A DNA stretch of 64,000 nt from CAYSRC01 sp964433495 (GCA_964433495.1 CAYSRC010000002.1:1-64000); one strand, 5' to 3'. Positions 33,568-43,444 are shown, counted from the first letter of the stretch. Notes: generated from the letters alone by a model not told the origin. A program made the numbers and translations.

Positions 33568-34524
33568 ATGCCGGACAATACCGAAACACAGAATAAATCA
33601 AAGAATAAATACACCCTGATGGGTCTCGTCGGTGTCCTCATCTGGGGCATGAGCAACGCCTTCGGCCGCTCGCTTGCCGAGACCTACGGGAACTTTTCCT
33701 CAAACGGGCTCAACAACCTCGGCGCGGGCGTGCTCTCCACCGTCACCCAAATCAAGCGCTCGGGGATTAAAAGCTACAAAAAAGCCCCGCTCAGCTACTG
33801 GCTCATCTGCGGGCCGCTGTACATAATCTACAGGCTCAGCACCAACCTCGCCATCGGCATCGCCGAGACGCGCGAGCAGGTGGTGACGAGCGGGCTTATC
33901 CGGCTGATGTGGCCGCTCATGACGCTTGTCGTCGCGGTGATCATGTTCAGGGACGAAAACAGGGTGTCGCCCTGGTTCCCGGTGAGCGTCACCGTCTGCT
34001 TTATCGGCATCCTCATCGCCAACGCGGACGGCTCGAATTTCTCGATTCTGCACACCCTCAAGGTGATGTTTGTCGACGCGTTTTGGCCGAGCGTGCTCTC
34101 GCTCATCTCCTCCGTTTCGTGGGGGCTCTATTCCAACCTCAACCGCAAGATAGTGGGGGACGACGATTACGACGCCGCCGGGCTCTTTATGATCATCACC
34201 GGCGTGCTGTGCTACGGTGTGACGGTCTTTGTCGACGAGCCGCAGCAGCTTGCCGTCCAACAGCTCGGCGAACTGTTCTACCTGATCGTTCTCTCGGGCT
34301 TCCTTGCGACGATGTTTTGGAACCTCTCGATGCAGAAGGGCAACCACATGCTGATTATCTTTGTGGCGAACTTCCTGCCCGTCTTCTCCACGATTCTCAG
34401 CGCCGTGCTGCTCGGCGTCAAGCTGACGCTCCCCGTGATTGCGGGGTCGGTGCTTGTCGTCGCCGGGACGATTTGGGGCAAGGCGTGCATCGTGGCGGCG
34501 CCCCCGAAGAGCACCGCCGAATAA
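33568..34524 (+). CDS. DMT-superfamily (EamA-like) permease
   Basis: A 318-aa hydrophobic protein with about ten transmembrane helices in two repeats (first helix about residues 15-33, LMGLVGVLIWGMSNAFGRS; last ending near 308). This is the EamA/drug-metabolite transporter pattern. Such permeases export or import metabolites across the cytoplasmic membrane; direction and substrate are unknown. It is the third gene of the operon starting at 31868, one base after the kinase stop. A repeat-rich region follows, so the first transcription unit probably ends here. Confidence 0.85.
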   Translation: MPDNTETQNKSKNKYTLMGLVGVLIWGMSNAFGRSLAETYGNFSSNGLNNLGAGVLSTVTQIKRSGIKSYKKAPLSYWLICGPLYIIYRLSTNLAIGIAETREQVVTSGLIRLMWPLMTLVVAVIMFRDENRVSPWFPVSVTVCFIGILIANADGSNFSILHTLKVMFVDAFWPSVLSLISSVSWGLYSNLNRKIVGDDDYDAAGLFMIITGVLCYGVTVFVDEPQQLAVQQLGELFYLIVLSGFLATMFWNLSMQKGNHMLIIFVANFLPVFSTILSAVLLGVKLTLPVIAGSVLVVAGTIWGKACIVAAPPKSTAE

Positions 34525-34571
34525 GCCCGGGAGCGTTTGCAGCGAGCCGTCCGAAAGCCCCCATTTTTTAT

Positions 34572-34957
34572 AGGGAGCCTAAGGGCGTGCGACCCGATGG
34601 ATGGGTGCAAGCTTTAGGGCCTGCCGAGAGCCTCAAGCCCCCCTTGTGCAAAGGGGGGAGGGCCGCGAAGCGGCGGGGGGATTGACGGACGAAGCCTAAA
34701 ATTCCGAGGCAAGCTTGATTTCCAAAGTAAATTCCTTGACAAGGCTTTACAATTCCTCAGTCAGCTAACGCTGACAGCTCCCTTTACACACGCCCTGCAT
34801 AGTCCCGCAGGGTGTATCGAACGCCGTACCGATTGTGTTCGGTAAGGGAGCCTAAGGGCGTGCGACCCGATGGATGGGTGCAAGCTTTAGGGCCTGCCGA
34901 GAGCCTCAAGCCCCCCTTGTGTAAAGGGGGGAGGGCCGCGAAGCGGCGGGGGGATTG
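34572..34957. repeat. Pair of near-identical 113-bp direct repeats
   Basis: 34572-34684 and 34845-34957 are the same length and, by eye, differ by one base (GTGCAAAG against GTGTAAAG). Each runs from AGGGAGCCTAAGGGCGTGCG to GAAGCGGCGGGGGGATTG. The 160 bp between carries TCAGTCAGCTAACGCTGACA palindromes. Related copies occur near 9790-9920. Confidence 0.85.
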
Positions 34958-35321
34958 TATGCTGTGAGCTCATGCTGCAACACAAGGCATGTTCATGTGA
35001 AAAAAGCCTTGCGCAGTCAACCCCTCCGTCAGCTCCGCCGACACCTCCCCTTGCACAGGGGAGGCTCAAGGTCAAGGGCGCAATCCCTCAGTCAGCTGCG
35101 CTGACGGCTTCCCCCGTGGGGGAAGCCCAAGGGCCGAGGGAATAGATACAGACTTGAGGGCTTGCTGTATCCCCGATTTTCCCTTTTTTCCCGCGCGTAA
35201 GCGGAACGACGCGCGGTAAGGGAGCCTTAAGAGCCTGCGGCCGCCGAGCGGTTCACCCCGCTTCGGGCCGCCCGCGATGAATTTAAAACAACATAAAGCT
35301 CAGAGAGGAGACCGTCGTCTG
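34958..35321. repeat. Further palindromic repeats and leader before the HAD gene
   Basis: Units such as CCGTCAGCTCCGCCGACACC, CAGTCAGCTGCGCTGACGGC and TTCCCCCGTGGGGGAAGCC recur here. No protein gene is supported before the ribosome site GAGAGGAG at 35303-35310. Confidence 0.65.
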
Positions 35322-35996
35322 ATGAACAAATTTACCTCGGTTCTGTTCGATTTTGACGGCACAATCGCAAACACCGCCGCCGACGTGTGGGCGTCGGTCG
35401 ACTATGGATTTGACCGCTGCGGGTACTACCTTCCGAAGAGCTTTTCGCGCGACAACCGCAACCTCGCGCTGCCGATCGACGAGATGGCAAAACGCCTCTA
35501 TCCCGGCATCTCCGAGAGCGACTGCCGCAGGATACGGGGCAGCGTGAACAACCATTACAGATATGTCACAAGCTATGACAAGACGGTGCTCTACGACGGC
35601 ATCGCAGAGCTGCTGGGCTTTTTGAAGAACAAAAGCATCCCCACCGGCATCCTCTCCAACAAGGGGCACATGTCCCTCGGGCGGATTTTGGAGAAAAAGG
35701 GCTGGGGCTGGTATTTTGACGACTACTGCGGCGCCAAGGATTCCGAGGGCGACGTGACCACCAAGGAGGAGCGCCTCAAGCGGTTTTCGAGCGGCTTTGA
35801 CACCACCCGCTGCGTCTACATCGGCGACACGGCGTGGGACGTGACCGCCGCAAAGCAGAACGGGTTTATGTCGGTGGGCGTGCTGTACGGCGACGGCGAC
35901 AGGGACGAGCTGCTTTTGCAAAAGCCCGACGTGGTGTGCGAGACCTCCCGCGAGTTAAGAGATTATTTTATCGGAGAATTGGATACAAATGCTTAA
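35322..35996 (+). CDS. HAD-superfamily phosphatase (phosphoglycolate phosphatase-like)
   Basis: A 224-aa haloacid dehalogenase-like hydrolase: motif I VLFDFDGTIANT (nucleophile and acid Asp near residues 10-12), an alpha-helical cap, motif II GILSNKG, motif III Lys in TTKEERLKRF, and motif IV YIGDTAWDV. It probably dephosphorylates a small phosphorylated metabolite. The ATG at 35322 has GAGAGGAG about 11 bp upstream. Its stop region overlaps the iron alcohol dehydrogenase gene by 8 bp, tying it to the catabolic cluster. Confidence 0.88.
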   Translation: MNKFTSVLFDFDGTIANTAADVWASVDYGFDRCGYYLPKSFSRDNRNLALPIDEMAKRLYPGISESDCRRIRGSVNNHYRYVTSYDKTVLYDGIAELLGFLKNKSIPTGILSNKGHMSLGRILEKKGWGWYFDDYCGAKDSEGDVTTKEERLKRFSSGFDTTRCVYIGDTAWDVTAAKQNGFMSVGVLYGDGDRDELLLQKPDVVCETSRELRDYFIGELDTNA

Positions 35997-37173
35997 CAAC
36001 TTCAGACACTGCACGCCGACCTGCTTTATCTTCGGCGAGAACGCAGAATGCAGGATAGGCGAACAGCTTGCGGCGGACGGAATAAAAAAGGTTCTTTTGT
36101 GCCGCAGCTCGGACAAATTTCTGTTTGAGACAGGGCTCATGGACAGGGTTCTCGGCGAGCTTCGCTCGCACGGGATAACGGTGCTTGAGCTCGACGGCAT
36201 CGTGCCCAACCCGCGCCTCGCGAGGGTTTATGACGGCATAAAGCTCGCCCGTGAAAACGGGGTCGACGCGGTGGTCGCCGTCGGCGGCGGCAGCGTCATC
36301 GACACCGCAAAGACGGTGGCCGCGGGCGTGCTGTACGGCGGGGACGTGTGGGACTTTTTTGAGGGCAAGCTCAAGCCGCAGCGGGCGCTGCCCGTTTCGG
36401 TGGTGCTCACCCTGCCCGCGACGGGCAGCGAGTCGGGGGGCGTCGCCGTCATCAATAATGAGGAAAAGCACATCAAGGCGCTGACGAGCAACGACTGTCT
36501 GCGCCCGCGCTATGCGTTCATGAACCCACAGCTGTGCTGTTCCCTTCCGCCCTTCATCACCGCGTGCGGCATCGCCGACATGCTCTCCCACGCGATGGAG
36601 AGATACTTCACCGACGATGACGAGCTCAACTGCATCGACTTCATGTGCGAGGGCGTCATGGAGGCAATCGTGAAGTTCGGCGCGCTTGTGATGAAGGAAC
36701 CCCAAAACTACAAATACCGCGCTGAGGTCATGTGGCTGGGCACGGTGGCGCACAACGACACCGTCGGCGTCGGCAGAAACCAGGACTGGTCGTCCCACAA
36801 CATCGCAAACGAGCTCAGCGCCCTGTACGACACCCCGCACGGCGCGAGCCTTTCGATCATCACCCCCGCGTGGATGGATTATGTCTGCAAGCAGCATACA
36901 TGGCGTTTTGCTCGCTTTGCTCGAAAGGTGTTCGGCGTCGAGGCCGAGGACGACGACGCCGCGGCCCGCGAGGGCATCCTGCGCCTGACCGACTTCTTCA
37001 AGTTGCTCGGGCTGCCCACCTCCTTTGAGGACTTCGGCATCGAGACCGATCGCATCGAGGAGATGGCCGAGACCGCGAGCCACGCCTTCGGAAGCGACGT
37101 CATCGGCTCCTGCATGGTTTTGAACAAAGACGACATTGTCAAGATATTCAACAATGCCGTCCCTAAAAGATAA
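35989..37173 (+). CDS. Iron-containing alcohol dehydrogenase (butanol dehydrogenase-like)
   Basis: A 394-aa group III dehydrogenase. The NAD(P)-binding GGGSVIDTAKT segment is near residue 97. The metal ligands are present: Asp and His in GIADMLSHAMERYF, His in WSSHNIANEL and His in DTPHGASLSIITPAWM. It interconverts aldehydes or ketones and alcohols with NAD(P)H. It lies between the HAD phosphatase (8-bp overlap) and a nucleoside hydrolase (15 bp downstream). It may therefore reduce an aldehyde formed during breakdown of the cluster's substrate. The exact substrate is not predictable. Confidence 0.92.
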   Translation: MLNNFRHCTPTCFIFGENAECRIGEQLAADGIKKVLLCRSSDKFLFETGLMDRVLGELRSHGITVLELDGIVPNPRLARVYDGIKLARENGVDAVVAVGGGSVIDTAKTVAAGVLYGGDVWDFFEGKLKPQRALPVSVVLTLPATGSESGGVAVINNEEKHIKALTSNDCLRPRYAFMNPQLCCSLPPFITACGIADMLSHAMERYFTDDDELNCIDFMCEGVMEAIVKFGALVMKEPQNYKYRAEVMWLGTVAHNDTVGVGRNQDWSSHNIANELSALYDTPHGASLSIITPAWMDYVCKQHTWRFARFARKVFGVEAEDDDAAAREGILRLTDFFKLLGLPTSFEDFGIETDRIEEMAETASHAFGSDVIGSCMVLNKDDIVKIFNNAVPKR

Positions 37174-37188
37174 AAGAGAGGACATATC

Positions 37189-38166
37189 ATGAGGAAAATC
37201 ATCCTTGACTGCGACCCCGGACATGACGACGCGTTTGCGATTATGCTCGCGGCAAAGCACCTCGATGTGCTGGGCGTCACCACCGTCGGCGGCAACGGTC
37301 TGCTCTCCAACACCACGCGCAACGCGCTTCAGGTGCTTGAGAAGATAGGTCGCACCGACATTCCCGTGTATCCCGGGCACGCCGGGCCCTCGACGGTGCC
37401 GCTGGTCATCGCGGCAAACGTCCACGGCGAGAGCGGCATGGACGGCCCCAAGCTCAACCCGCCCAAGCGCAAGCCCGAGAGCAAGCACGCGGTCGACTTC
37501 ATCGTCGAGACGGTCATGGCCAACGACGACGTGACCCTTGTCGCCACCGGCCCGCTCACCAACATCGCCTCGGCGCTCAACAAAGAGCCCCGCATCGCCC
37601 AAAAGGCCAAGGCGCTCTATATCATGGGCGGCGGCGCGTACTGCGGCAACTGGACCCCTGCGGCCGAGTTCAACATCTGGGTCGACGCCGAGGCGTCCTA
37701 CAAGGTGTTCAACAGCGGTCTTGACCTCTATATGTGCGGCGTCAACCTGACGCGCCAGTGCCCCGTCACCAAAGAGGACATCGAGACGATGCGCTCGTTC
37801 GGCAACGGCGCGGGCGTCTTCGCGGCCGAGCTGCTCGACTTCTTTGCGCACGGCGGCGATGCGCACCTGCACGACGCGTGCACCGTTGCGTGGCTCATCG
37901 ACCCGTCCATCGTCAAGTCGGCGTACCTGCACGTTGACATCGAGCTCAACGGCACCCTTACGCGCGGCATGACGGTGACCGACCTGCGCCCGCTGCAGAT
38001 GCACGACCCCGATGTCGACTTTGATCTCGACTCGCCCAAGAGATGGGACGACGCAGAAGAGGGCTCGCCCTTCAGGGGCAAGGCGCCCAACACCCACGTC
38101 GGCATGCGCTTTGACATGGATAAATTCCGCAGGCTGCTGTTCGACACCCTCAAGAGTTACGACTGA
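37189..38166 (+). CDS. Nucleoside hydrolase (IU-NH family)
   Basis: A 325-aa enzyme with the calcium-binding motif DCDPGHDDAFAI (residues 7-18), TVGGNG, ATGPLTNIASAL, the AEFNIWVDAEA segment and the HDACTVAW motif that positions the catalytic His. It hydrolyses the N-glycosidic bond of a ribonucleoside. The ATG has AGAGAGGAC upstream. It is directly upstream of a complete BMP-type nucleoside ABC transporter, so it probably acts on the imported compound. It is clearly different from the solitary hydrolase at 8102, suggesting a different base. Confidence 0.92.
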   Translation: MRKIILDCDPGHDDAFAIMLAAKHLDVLGVTTVGGNGLLSNTTRNALQVLEKIGRTDIPVYPGHAGPSTVPLVIAANVHGESGMDGPKLNPPKRKPESKHAVDFIVETVMANDDVTLVATGPLTNIASALNKEPRIAQKAKALYIMGGGAYCGNWTPAAEFNIWVDAEASYKVFNSGLDLYMCGVNLTRQCPVTKEDIETMRSFGNGAGVFAAELLDFFAHGGDAHLHDACTVAWLIDPSIVKSAYLHVDIELNGTLTRGMTVTDLRPLQMHDPDVDFDLDSPKRWDDAEEGSPFRGKAPNTHVGMRFDMDKFRRLLFDTLKSYD

Positions 38167-38497
38167 TTTTGCGGGCGCTCGGCGGTATGATTTGAGCGCC
38201 GAGAGGCTGTCCCGCCCTTAAAAAACGAGCGCGCTTGCCTTGTTTTTGACAGGGGAGAGGGGCCGCCGCCGCGCACGATGCCGCCGCAAGACGCGGGTCT
38301 GCCTTAGGTTTATAAAACGCGACAACACGCGACAACGGGGCCTTTTTGCCTTTCTCTGCAAAAAGGGAGGGGGCGTCGGAATTGCTCTTCGCAATTCCGA
38401 CAAACAGGCCTTTAATCCCTCGGCTCGCGCACAAAACGGTTCCCCCGCGCACGGAGGTGCGCAAAAAATAAATATTCCCAAGAAAAGAGGAGTAAAC
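38167..38497. other. Spacer before the transporter operon
   Basis: About 330 bp with no supported gene. The transporter genes may have their own promoter here, but no near-consensus pair is evident to me. Confidence 0.4.
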
Positions 38498-39673
38498 ATG
38501 AAAAAGTTTCTTGCACTTCTTCTCGTCCTCGCCTTGACGTTCGGCCTTTGCGCCTGCGGCGGCGGTGGCGGGAACGATGCGAACGTCGACAACCAGGGCG
38601 GCGACAACGCCGGCGGCGGCGCCGACCCCGGTACCGACGGTCCCAAGCCCCTTAAGATCATGATGTACGTTGTTCAGTCCCTCGGCACGCTGAGCTGTGA
38701 GGACCTCATCTATGAGGAGCTCACGAGGTTCTGCGAGGAGACGGGCTCCACGCTCGACACCTACGAGTGCAACAGCGACGACACCAAGCACTCGACCACC
38801 CTCCCCGAGATCTGCCAGCAGGGCTATGACGTGATCGTCACCGGTTACTACAACATGCCCGAGCACGTCGAGAGGGCTGCCGAGATGTTCCCCGACCAGA
38901 AGTGGATTCTGTTTGATACGAGCGTTGACTATACGCTTGACTACACCAAGAACATCGCCAGCTTCGCCTGCGACCAGAACACCCTTGCCTTTATGGCGGG
39001 CGCGCTTGCCGCTCTGATGACCACCGCCGAGGGCGACCCCAACATCAACGCCGACAAGGTCGTCGGTTGGTGCGGCGCGGCGGTCAACACCGCCATTGAG
39101 GACTTCCTCATCGGCTACATCGAGGGCGTTCACTATGTCGACAAGGATATAAAGGTTCTGTACAGCTATGTCGGCGACTGGGTGAACACCGCCAAGTGCA
39201 ACGAGCTTGCGACCAACCAGTTCAACCTCGGCGCCGACGTCGTCTTCACCGTCTGCGGCGGCGCGGGATTCGGCGGCTGCGAGGCCGCTGCCTCTGCCGG
39301 CCACTATGCCTTCGGCGTTGACACCGACTTCGGCGCGCAGCTCGAGGCTTCGGGTTCCCCCACGGCCGACTATGTCGTGTCCTCCGCCATCAAGCAGTTC
39401 GGCCGCGTTGTCTATGACGCGATGGTCAAGTTCTACAACGGCGAGCTCGAGTTTGGCAAGCACACCCAGTTCGGCGTTGACTCCGGCTATCTTGAGATGG
39501 TCGAGACCCCGCAGTTTGTGAAGGTCGTCAAAGAGGGTATGCCTGAGGTTTACGCTCAGTATCAGGCGATAGTCGACGACCTCATGGCCGGTAAGATCCC
39601 GGTTGACACCGCTGTCGGCGCCACCACTGAGTTTATCGATTCCATCAAGGCCACTGCGGACGCCGCCGAGTAA
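38498..39673 (+). CDS. BMP-family (PnrA/Med) substrate-binding lipoprotein
   Basis: A 391-aa lipoprotein: signal peptide with lipobox LCAC (lipidated Cys near residue 20), a Gly/Asn/Asp-rich tether (about 21-50), and a BMP-type periplasmic-binding fold (residues about 50-380). BMP proteins (PnrA, BmpA, YufN) bind purine or pyrimidine nucleosides and deliver them to a two-permease ABC transporter. The matching ATPase and permeases follow. The ATG at 38498 has AGAGGAG upstream. A hairpin after the stop probably lowers expression of the membrane genes relative to the binding protein. Codon use is more uniform than in neighbours, consistent with high expression. Confidence 0.92.
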   Translation: MKKFLALLLVLALTFGLCACGGGGGNDANVDNQGGDNAGGGADPGTDGPKPLKIMMYVVQSLGTLSCEDLIYEELTRFCEETGSTLDTYECNSDDTKHSTTLPEICQQGYDVIVTGYYNMPEHVERAAEMFPDQKWILFDTSVDYTLDYTKNIASFACDQNTLAFMAGALAALMTTAEGDPNINADKVVGWCGAAVNTAIEDFLIGYIEGVHYVDKDIKVLYSYVGDWVNTAKCNELATNQFNLGADVVFTVCGGAGFGGCEAAASAGHYAFGVDTDFGAQLEASGSPTADYVVSSAIKQFGRVVYDAMVKFYNGELEFGKHTQFGVDSGYLEMVETPQFVKVVKEGMPEVYAQYQAIVDDLMAGKIPVDTAVGATTEFIDSIKATADAAE

Positions 39674-39707
39674 GTTTTGCTCGACACATAAGCAGATTTA
39701 GGTCTGT

Positions 39708-39749
39708 GCCGGCCGTCTTTATACATAGTTAAAGACGGCCGGCTTGTTT
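39708..39749 (+). terminator. Hairpin (partial terminator) after the binding-protein gene
   Basis: A perfect 13-bp stem GCCGGCCGTCTTT/AAAGACGGCCGGC, then TTGTTT. This is the usual place for a leaky terminator that favours the binding protein. Confidence 0.75.
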
Positions 39750-39804
39750 AAAGTGTCTTTAGGCATTTCAAAAAAATTCTTCCGTATTGATTTGGAGACA
39801 AGCA

Positions 39805-41391
39805 ATGGATAAAGACAAAAGCGTTAACATGAATCATGACATTGTTCTCGCAATGGAGAACATAACCAAAATTTATGATAACGGCTTTGTCGCCAACAAG
39901 GATATAAATTTCCAGCTTCGCAGGGGCGAAATCCACGGACTCGTAGGAGAGAACGGAGCCGGGAAGACGACCCTGATGAAGGTTCTTTTCGGCCACGAGA
40001 GCCCTGAAAGAGGCCGAATTCTCCTTAACGGCGAGGAAGTCCACATCGAAAGCCCCTTACACGCGCTCGCGCTCGGCATAGGCATGGTTCACCAGCACTT
40101 CATGCTGGTCGACTCGCTGTCGGTCGCCGAGAACATGGTGCTCGGCACCGAGCCCACAAAGTCAAAGCTTTTCTATGACAAGAAAAAGGCCGTCGAGATG
40201 ACCTATGAGACGGCAAAAAAGTTCAACCTTCCCGTCGACCCCAACGCGCTTATCAAAGACCTTTCGGTCGGCTACAAGCAGAGGGTCGAGATACTCAAGG
40301 TTCTTCTGCGCGGCGTCAACATCCTCATCCTTGACGAGCCGACGGCGGTTCTCACCCCGCAGGAGACCGACGAGCTGTTCGAGCAGCTCATCGAGCTAAA
40401 AAACCAGGGCTATACCATCGTCTTTATCAGCCACAAGCTTCAGGAGGTCAAGCAGATCTGCGACCGCATAACCTGCCTGCGCCTCGGCGAGGTCACGGGT
40501 TCGGCCGACATAGACGATGTTTCAATTCAGGATATCTCCCGCATGATGGTCGGCAGAGACGTCATGCTCGATATCGACAAGGAGAAGGCGCAACCCAAGG
40601 ACACCGTCCTCAAGGTCCGCGACCTCGTCCACGTGAACAAGTTCGGGGTCAACGCCCTCAACGGCGTGTCCTTCGACGTCCGTGCGGGAGAGATTCTCGG
40701 CGTGGCGGGCGTCGAGGGCAACGGCCAGAGCGAGCTGTCCGAGACCATCTGCGGTCTTATCCCGCTTCAAAATGGCTCCATTGAGATAAACGGCAAAAAG
40801 ATCGGCAAGACACCCATCAACGTCATCCGTCAGATGGGCGTCGGCATGGTTCATGAGGACCGCATGATCTACGGCGTCTCCTCGACGCAGGCTATCCAGG
40901 AGAACCTCATCTCCGACCGCTATTACAAAGCGCCGTACAGCAAGAAGGGCGTGCTCGACCACAAGTATATCGAGAGCCGATCCAAAGAGCTCATCGGTGA
41001 GTTTTTGGTCAAGTGCGACGGGCCCGAGGCCCCCGTCAAGACCCTTTCGGGCGGCAACGTCCAAAAGGTCGTCGCGGCGCGCGAGTTCTCGTCCGACCCC
41101 AAGCTGCTCATCGCAAGCCACCCCACCCGCGGCATCGACGTCGGCGCCACCGACCTCATCAGGCGCAAGATCGTCGAGCTTCGCGACAATGAGGACACGG
41201 CGGTTCTGCTGTTCTCGGCGGACCTCAACGAGCTCATCAACGTCAGCGACAGCATCATCGTCATGTTTGAGGGCGAGGTCGTCGCGTATTTCGAGGATCT
41301 TACCGGCGTCACTCCCGAAACCCTCGGCGAGTACATGCTCGGCATCAAGAAGCAGGACGCTTCGCTAATCGGAGGTGTTCTCCATGAGTAA
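39805..41391 (+). CDS. Nucleoside ABC transporter ATP-binding protein (two ABC domains)
   Basis: A 528-aa protein with tandem ABC domains like those of BmpA-NupA-type, rhamnose/ribose-family importers. N-half: Walker A GENGAGKTT (about residue 49), signature LSVGYKQR, Walker B ILILDEPTAVL. C-half: the P-loop is degenerate (GVEGNGQSE) but LSGGNVQK and LIASHPTRGID are kept. Only the first half has a complete Walker A, as usual for this family. The ATG at 39805 has TTTGGAG 8 bp upstream. The stop overlaps the first permease gene by 8 bp. Confidence 0.93.
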   Translation: MDKDKSVNMNHDIVLAMENITKIYDNGFVANKDINFQLRRGEIHGLVGENGAGKTTLMKVLFGHESPERGRILLNGEEVHIESPLHALALGIGMVHQHFMLVDSLSVAENMVLGTEPTKSKLFYDKKKAVEMTYETAKKFNLPVDPNALIKDLSVGYKQRVEILKVLLRGVNILILDEPTAVLTPQETDELFEQLIELKNQGYTIVFISHKLQEVKQICDRITCLRLGEVTGSADIDDVSIQDISRMMVGRDVMLDIDKEKAQPKDTVLKVRDLVHVNKFGVNALNGVSFDVRAGEILGVAGVEGNGQSELSETICGLIPLQNGSIEINGKKIGKTPINVIRQMGVGMVHEDRMIYGVSSTQAIQENLISDRYYKAPYSKKGVLDHKYIESRSKELIGEFLVKCDGPEAPVKTLSGGNVQKVVAAREFSSDPKLLIASHPTRGIDVGATDLIRRKIVELRDNEDTAVLLFSADLNELINVSDSIIVMFEGEVVAYFEDLTGVTPETLGEYMLGIKKQDASLIGGVLHE

Positions 41392-42496
41392 AAAGAAACA
41401 AGAGTATCTTACAGCGATACAGGTCGAAAAGCGGTTCAGCATGATAAGGACCGCGATGGCGGCCGGTGTCGCGCTGCTGGTGTGCTTCCTGCTCATCCTG
41501 CTCAGCAGCAAGGCGCCCGGAAAGGACATTCTCACATTCCTGACGGCGCCGGTCTCGAGCTTCAACAGGTTCTGCACCTTCCTCATCAAGCTCAGCCCGC
41601 TGCTCTTTGCGAGCTGTGCTATCTGTATCCTTTTCTCCGCCGACACGCCCAACCTCTCGGTTGAGGGCTCCATCTTTATCGGCGCCATCACGGCCACGCT
41701 GGTGGGCGTTATCGAGGGCATCCCCCCCGTTATCCACTTCATCCTCATGGCCCTTGCGGGTATGCTCGGTGCGACCGCCGTGCTGCTCATCCCCGCGATC
41801 CTCAACTACAAGTTTAAGGCGAACATGCTGGTCTGCTCGCTGATGCTCAACTATGTGTGCAACCTGCTCGGCAACTACCTCGTCACCGGCCCCATGAAGG
41901 ACCCCGACGCCGGGTGGGAGGCGAGCCACAAGATCGCGCTGTCCGCCAAGCTGCCCAAGTTCATCAACATCGGGCCCGCGCAGGTTCACATCGGTCTTCT
42001 CATCGGCCTTGTCGTCGTGTTTGTGACCTGGTTCCTGCTCTACAAGTCGAGCTTCGGCTATCAGTCGCGCACGGTCGGCGCCAACCAGTCGTTCGCGCGC
42101 TTCTCGGGAATCAACGTCGGCAAGATCGTTGTTCTCGGTTCGGTCGCGGCGGGCGCTGTCGCCGGTCTCGGCGCGGCGTGTGAGATCTCGGGCTACTACG
42201 AGAGACTTCAGTGGGCCAACTCCACCGGCTACGGCTGGGACGCGGTCATGATCGCGACCCTCGCGCGCAACAACCCGAAGTTTGTCATCCCCGCGGCGGC
42301 ATTCCTCGCCTATGTCCGCACCTCCGCCGACGTTCTCAACCTCACCTCGGTTGTTCCCATCGAGGTCGTTGAGATCGCCCAGCAGGTCGTCATAGTCATG
42401 ATTGCGGCCCGCGGTCTGCTCCACGGCCTTGAGAAAAAGTCTGTTGTCGCCAACGCCAACAAACAGCTCAGCGCCGAAGCGAAAGAGGAGGCGTAA
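41384..42496 (+). CDS. Nucleoside ABC transporter permease (NupB-like)
   Basis: A 370-aa integral membrane protein (about 8-9 helices) of the BPD_transp_2 family, with the conserved GINVGKIVVLGSVAAGAVAGLG loop facing the ATPase. It forms the translocation channel with the next gene's product. The ATG at 41384 is preceded by GGAGGTG. It overlaps the ATPase gene by 8 bp and is followed 3 bp later by the second permease. Confidence 0.93.
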   Translation: MSKKKQEYLTAIQVEKRFSMIRTAMAAGVALLVCFLLILLSSKAPGKDILTFLTAPVSSFNRFCTFLIKLSPLLFASCAICILFSADTPNLSVEGSIFIGAITATLVGVIEGIPPVIHFILMALAGMLGATAVLLIPAILNYKFKANMLVCSLMLNYVCNLLGNYLVTGPMKDPDAGWEASHKIALSAKLPKFINIGPAQVHIGLLIGLVVVFVTWFLLYKSSFGYQSRTVGANQSFARFSGINVGKIVVLGSVAAGAVAGLGAACEISGYYERLQWANSTGYGWDAVMIATLARNNPKFVIPAAAFLAYVRTSADVLNLTSVVPIEVVEIAQQVVIVMIAARGLLHGLEKKSVVANANKQLSAEAKEEA

Positions 42497-42499
42497 TTT

Positions 42500-43444
42500 A
42501 TGCAGGAGTTTATTTCCGCTGTATTTAAAGAAAGCACGCTCACCGCTATTTTGAGGATGGCGACGCCGCTCATCTTTATCGCGATGGCCGCGTGCATAGG
42601 CCGCAAGGCGGGCATCTCGAGCATAGCGTATGAAGGTATGGCGCTGTTTGCGGCGCTCGGCGGCGCGCTCGGCAGCTCGTACACCCATTCGCTGTGGCTC
42701 GGCGCGCTCATCGGCATCCTTGCCGGTATGCTCATTGCGCTTATCTTTGCGTATTTCGTCCTGTTCCTCGACACGAGCCCGATGCTCATCGGTCTTGCGC
42801 TCAACACCCTCGGAAGCGCGGGCACGATCTATACCCTGTTTATCTTTACGGGGCGCAAGTCGGACACGGCGGCGCTTGCGTCGTCGGTGTTTCCGCAGGT
42901 CAAGCTCGACTTTCTCAAGGATGTTCCGGTGCTCGGCGCGCTGTTCGGCGACACCAACCTGCTGACCTATGTCGCCCTTCTCTCGGTCGTCGTGGTCTTT
43001 GTGCTTATCTACAAGACGCCGTTCGGTCTTCGCGCCCGTTCGGTCGGCGAGGACCCCAACGCCGCCATCTCGGTCGGCATAAACGTCCGCAGGACGAAGT
43101 TTAAGGCGATGATGCTCTCGGGCTTCTTCGCGGCCATGGGCGGCCTGTTCATGTCGATGGCGTACATCCCGTACTTCACCAAGAACATGCTCTCCGGCCG
43201 TGGATTTATCGGTATCGCCGCGTGCAACGTCGCCGCGGGTCATCCCGTCGGGGCGTTCCTGTGCGCGCTGCTGTTCGGCGCGGCCGACGCGGTCGCGAAC
43301 ATCGCGCAGACCCTTCGTCTGCCCGCCCAGTTTGCCTCGATGATCCCCTACATCGTGACCATCGTCGGCCTGTGCATCACCGGCATGACCGAGGGCCGCA
43401 CCAAGAAGGCGAAAAAGGGTAAGGGCGAGAAGGCTGAGGCATAA
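42500..43444 (+). CDS. Nucleoside ABC transporter permease (NupC-like)
   Basis: A 314-aa permease of the same family (about 8 helices) with a matching SVGINVRRTKFKAMMLSGFFAAMGG loop and GFIGIAA near residue 235. Together with the preceding permease, the ATPase and the BMP lipoprotein it completes a nucleoside-type importer. The ATG has GAGGAGG upstream. The basic C-terminus (KKAKKGKGEKAEA) is cytoplasmic. Confidence 0.93.
   Translation: MQEFISAVFKESTLTAILRMATPLIFIAMAACIGRKAGISSIAYEGMALFAALGGALGSSYTHSLWLGALIGILAGMLIALIFAYFVLFLDTSPMLIGLALNTLGSAGTIYTLFIFTGRKSDTAALASSVFPQVKLDFLKDVPVLGALFGDTNLLTYVALLSVVVVFVLIYKTPFGLRARSVGEDPNAAISVGINVRRTKFKAMMLSGFFAAMGGLFMSMAYIPYFTKNMLSGRGFIGIAACNVAAGHPVGAFLCALLFGAADAVANIAQTLRLPAQFASMIPYIVTIVGLCITGMTEGRTKKAKKGKGEKAEA

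Noticed and set aside
35968..38097. 709-codon minus-strand open frame opposite the dehydrogenase and nucleoside hydrolase
   Set aside because: It is an antisense shadow of confidently assigned genes, with a biased Arg/Val/Asp-rich composition and no domains. The similar long antisense frames at 41345-43243 and 20605-22083 were rejected for the same reason.
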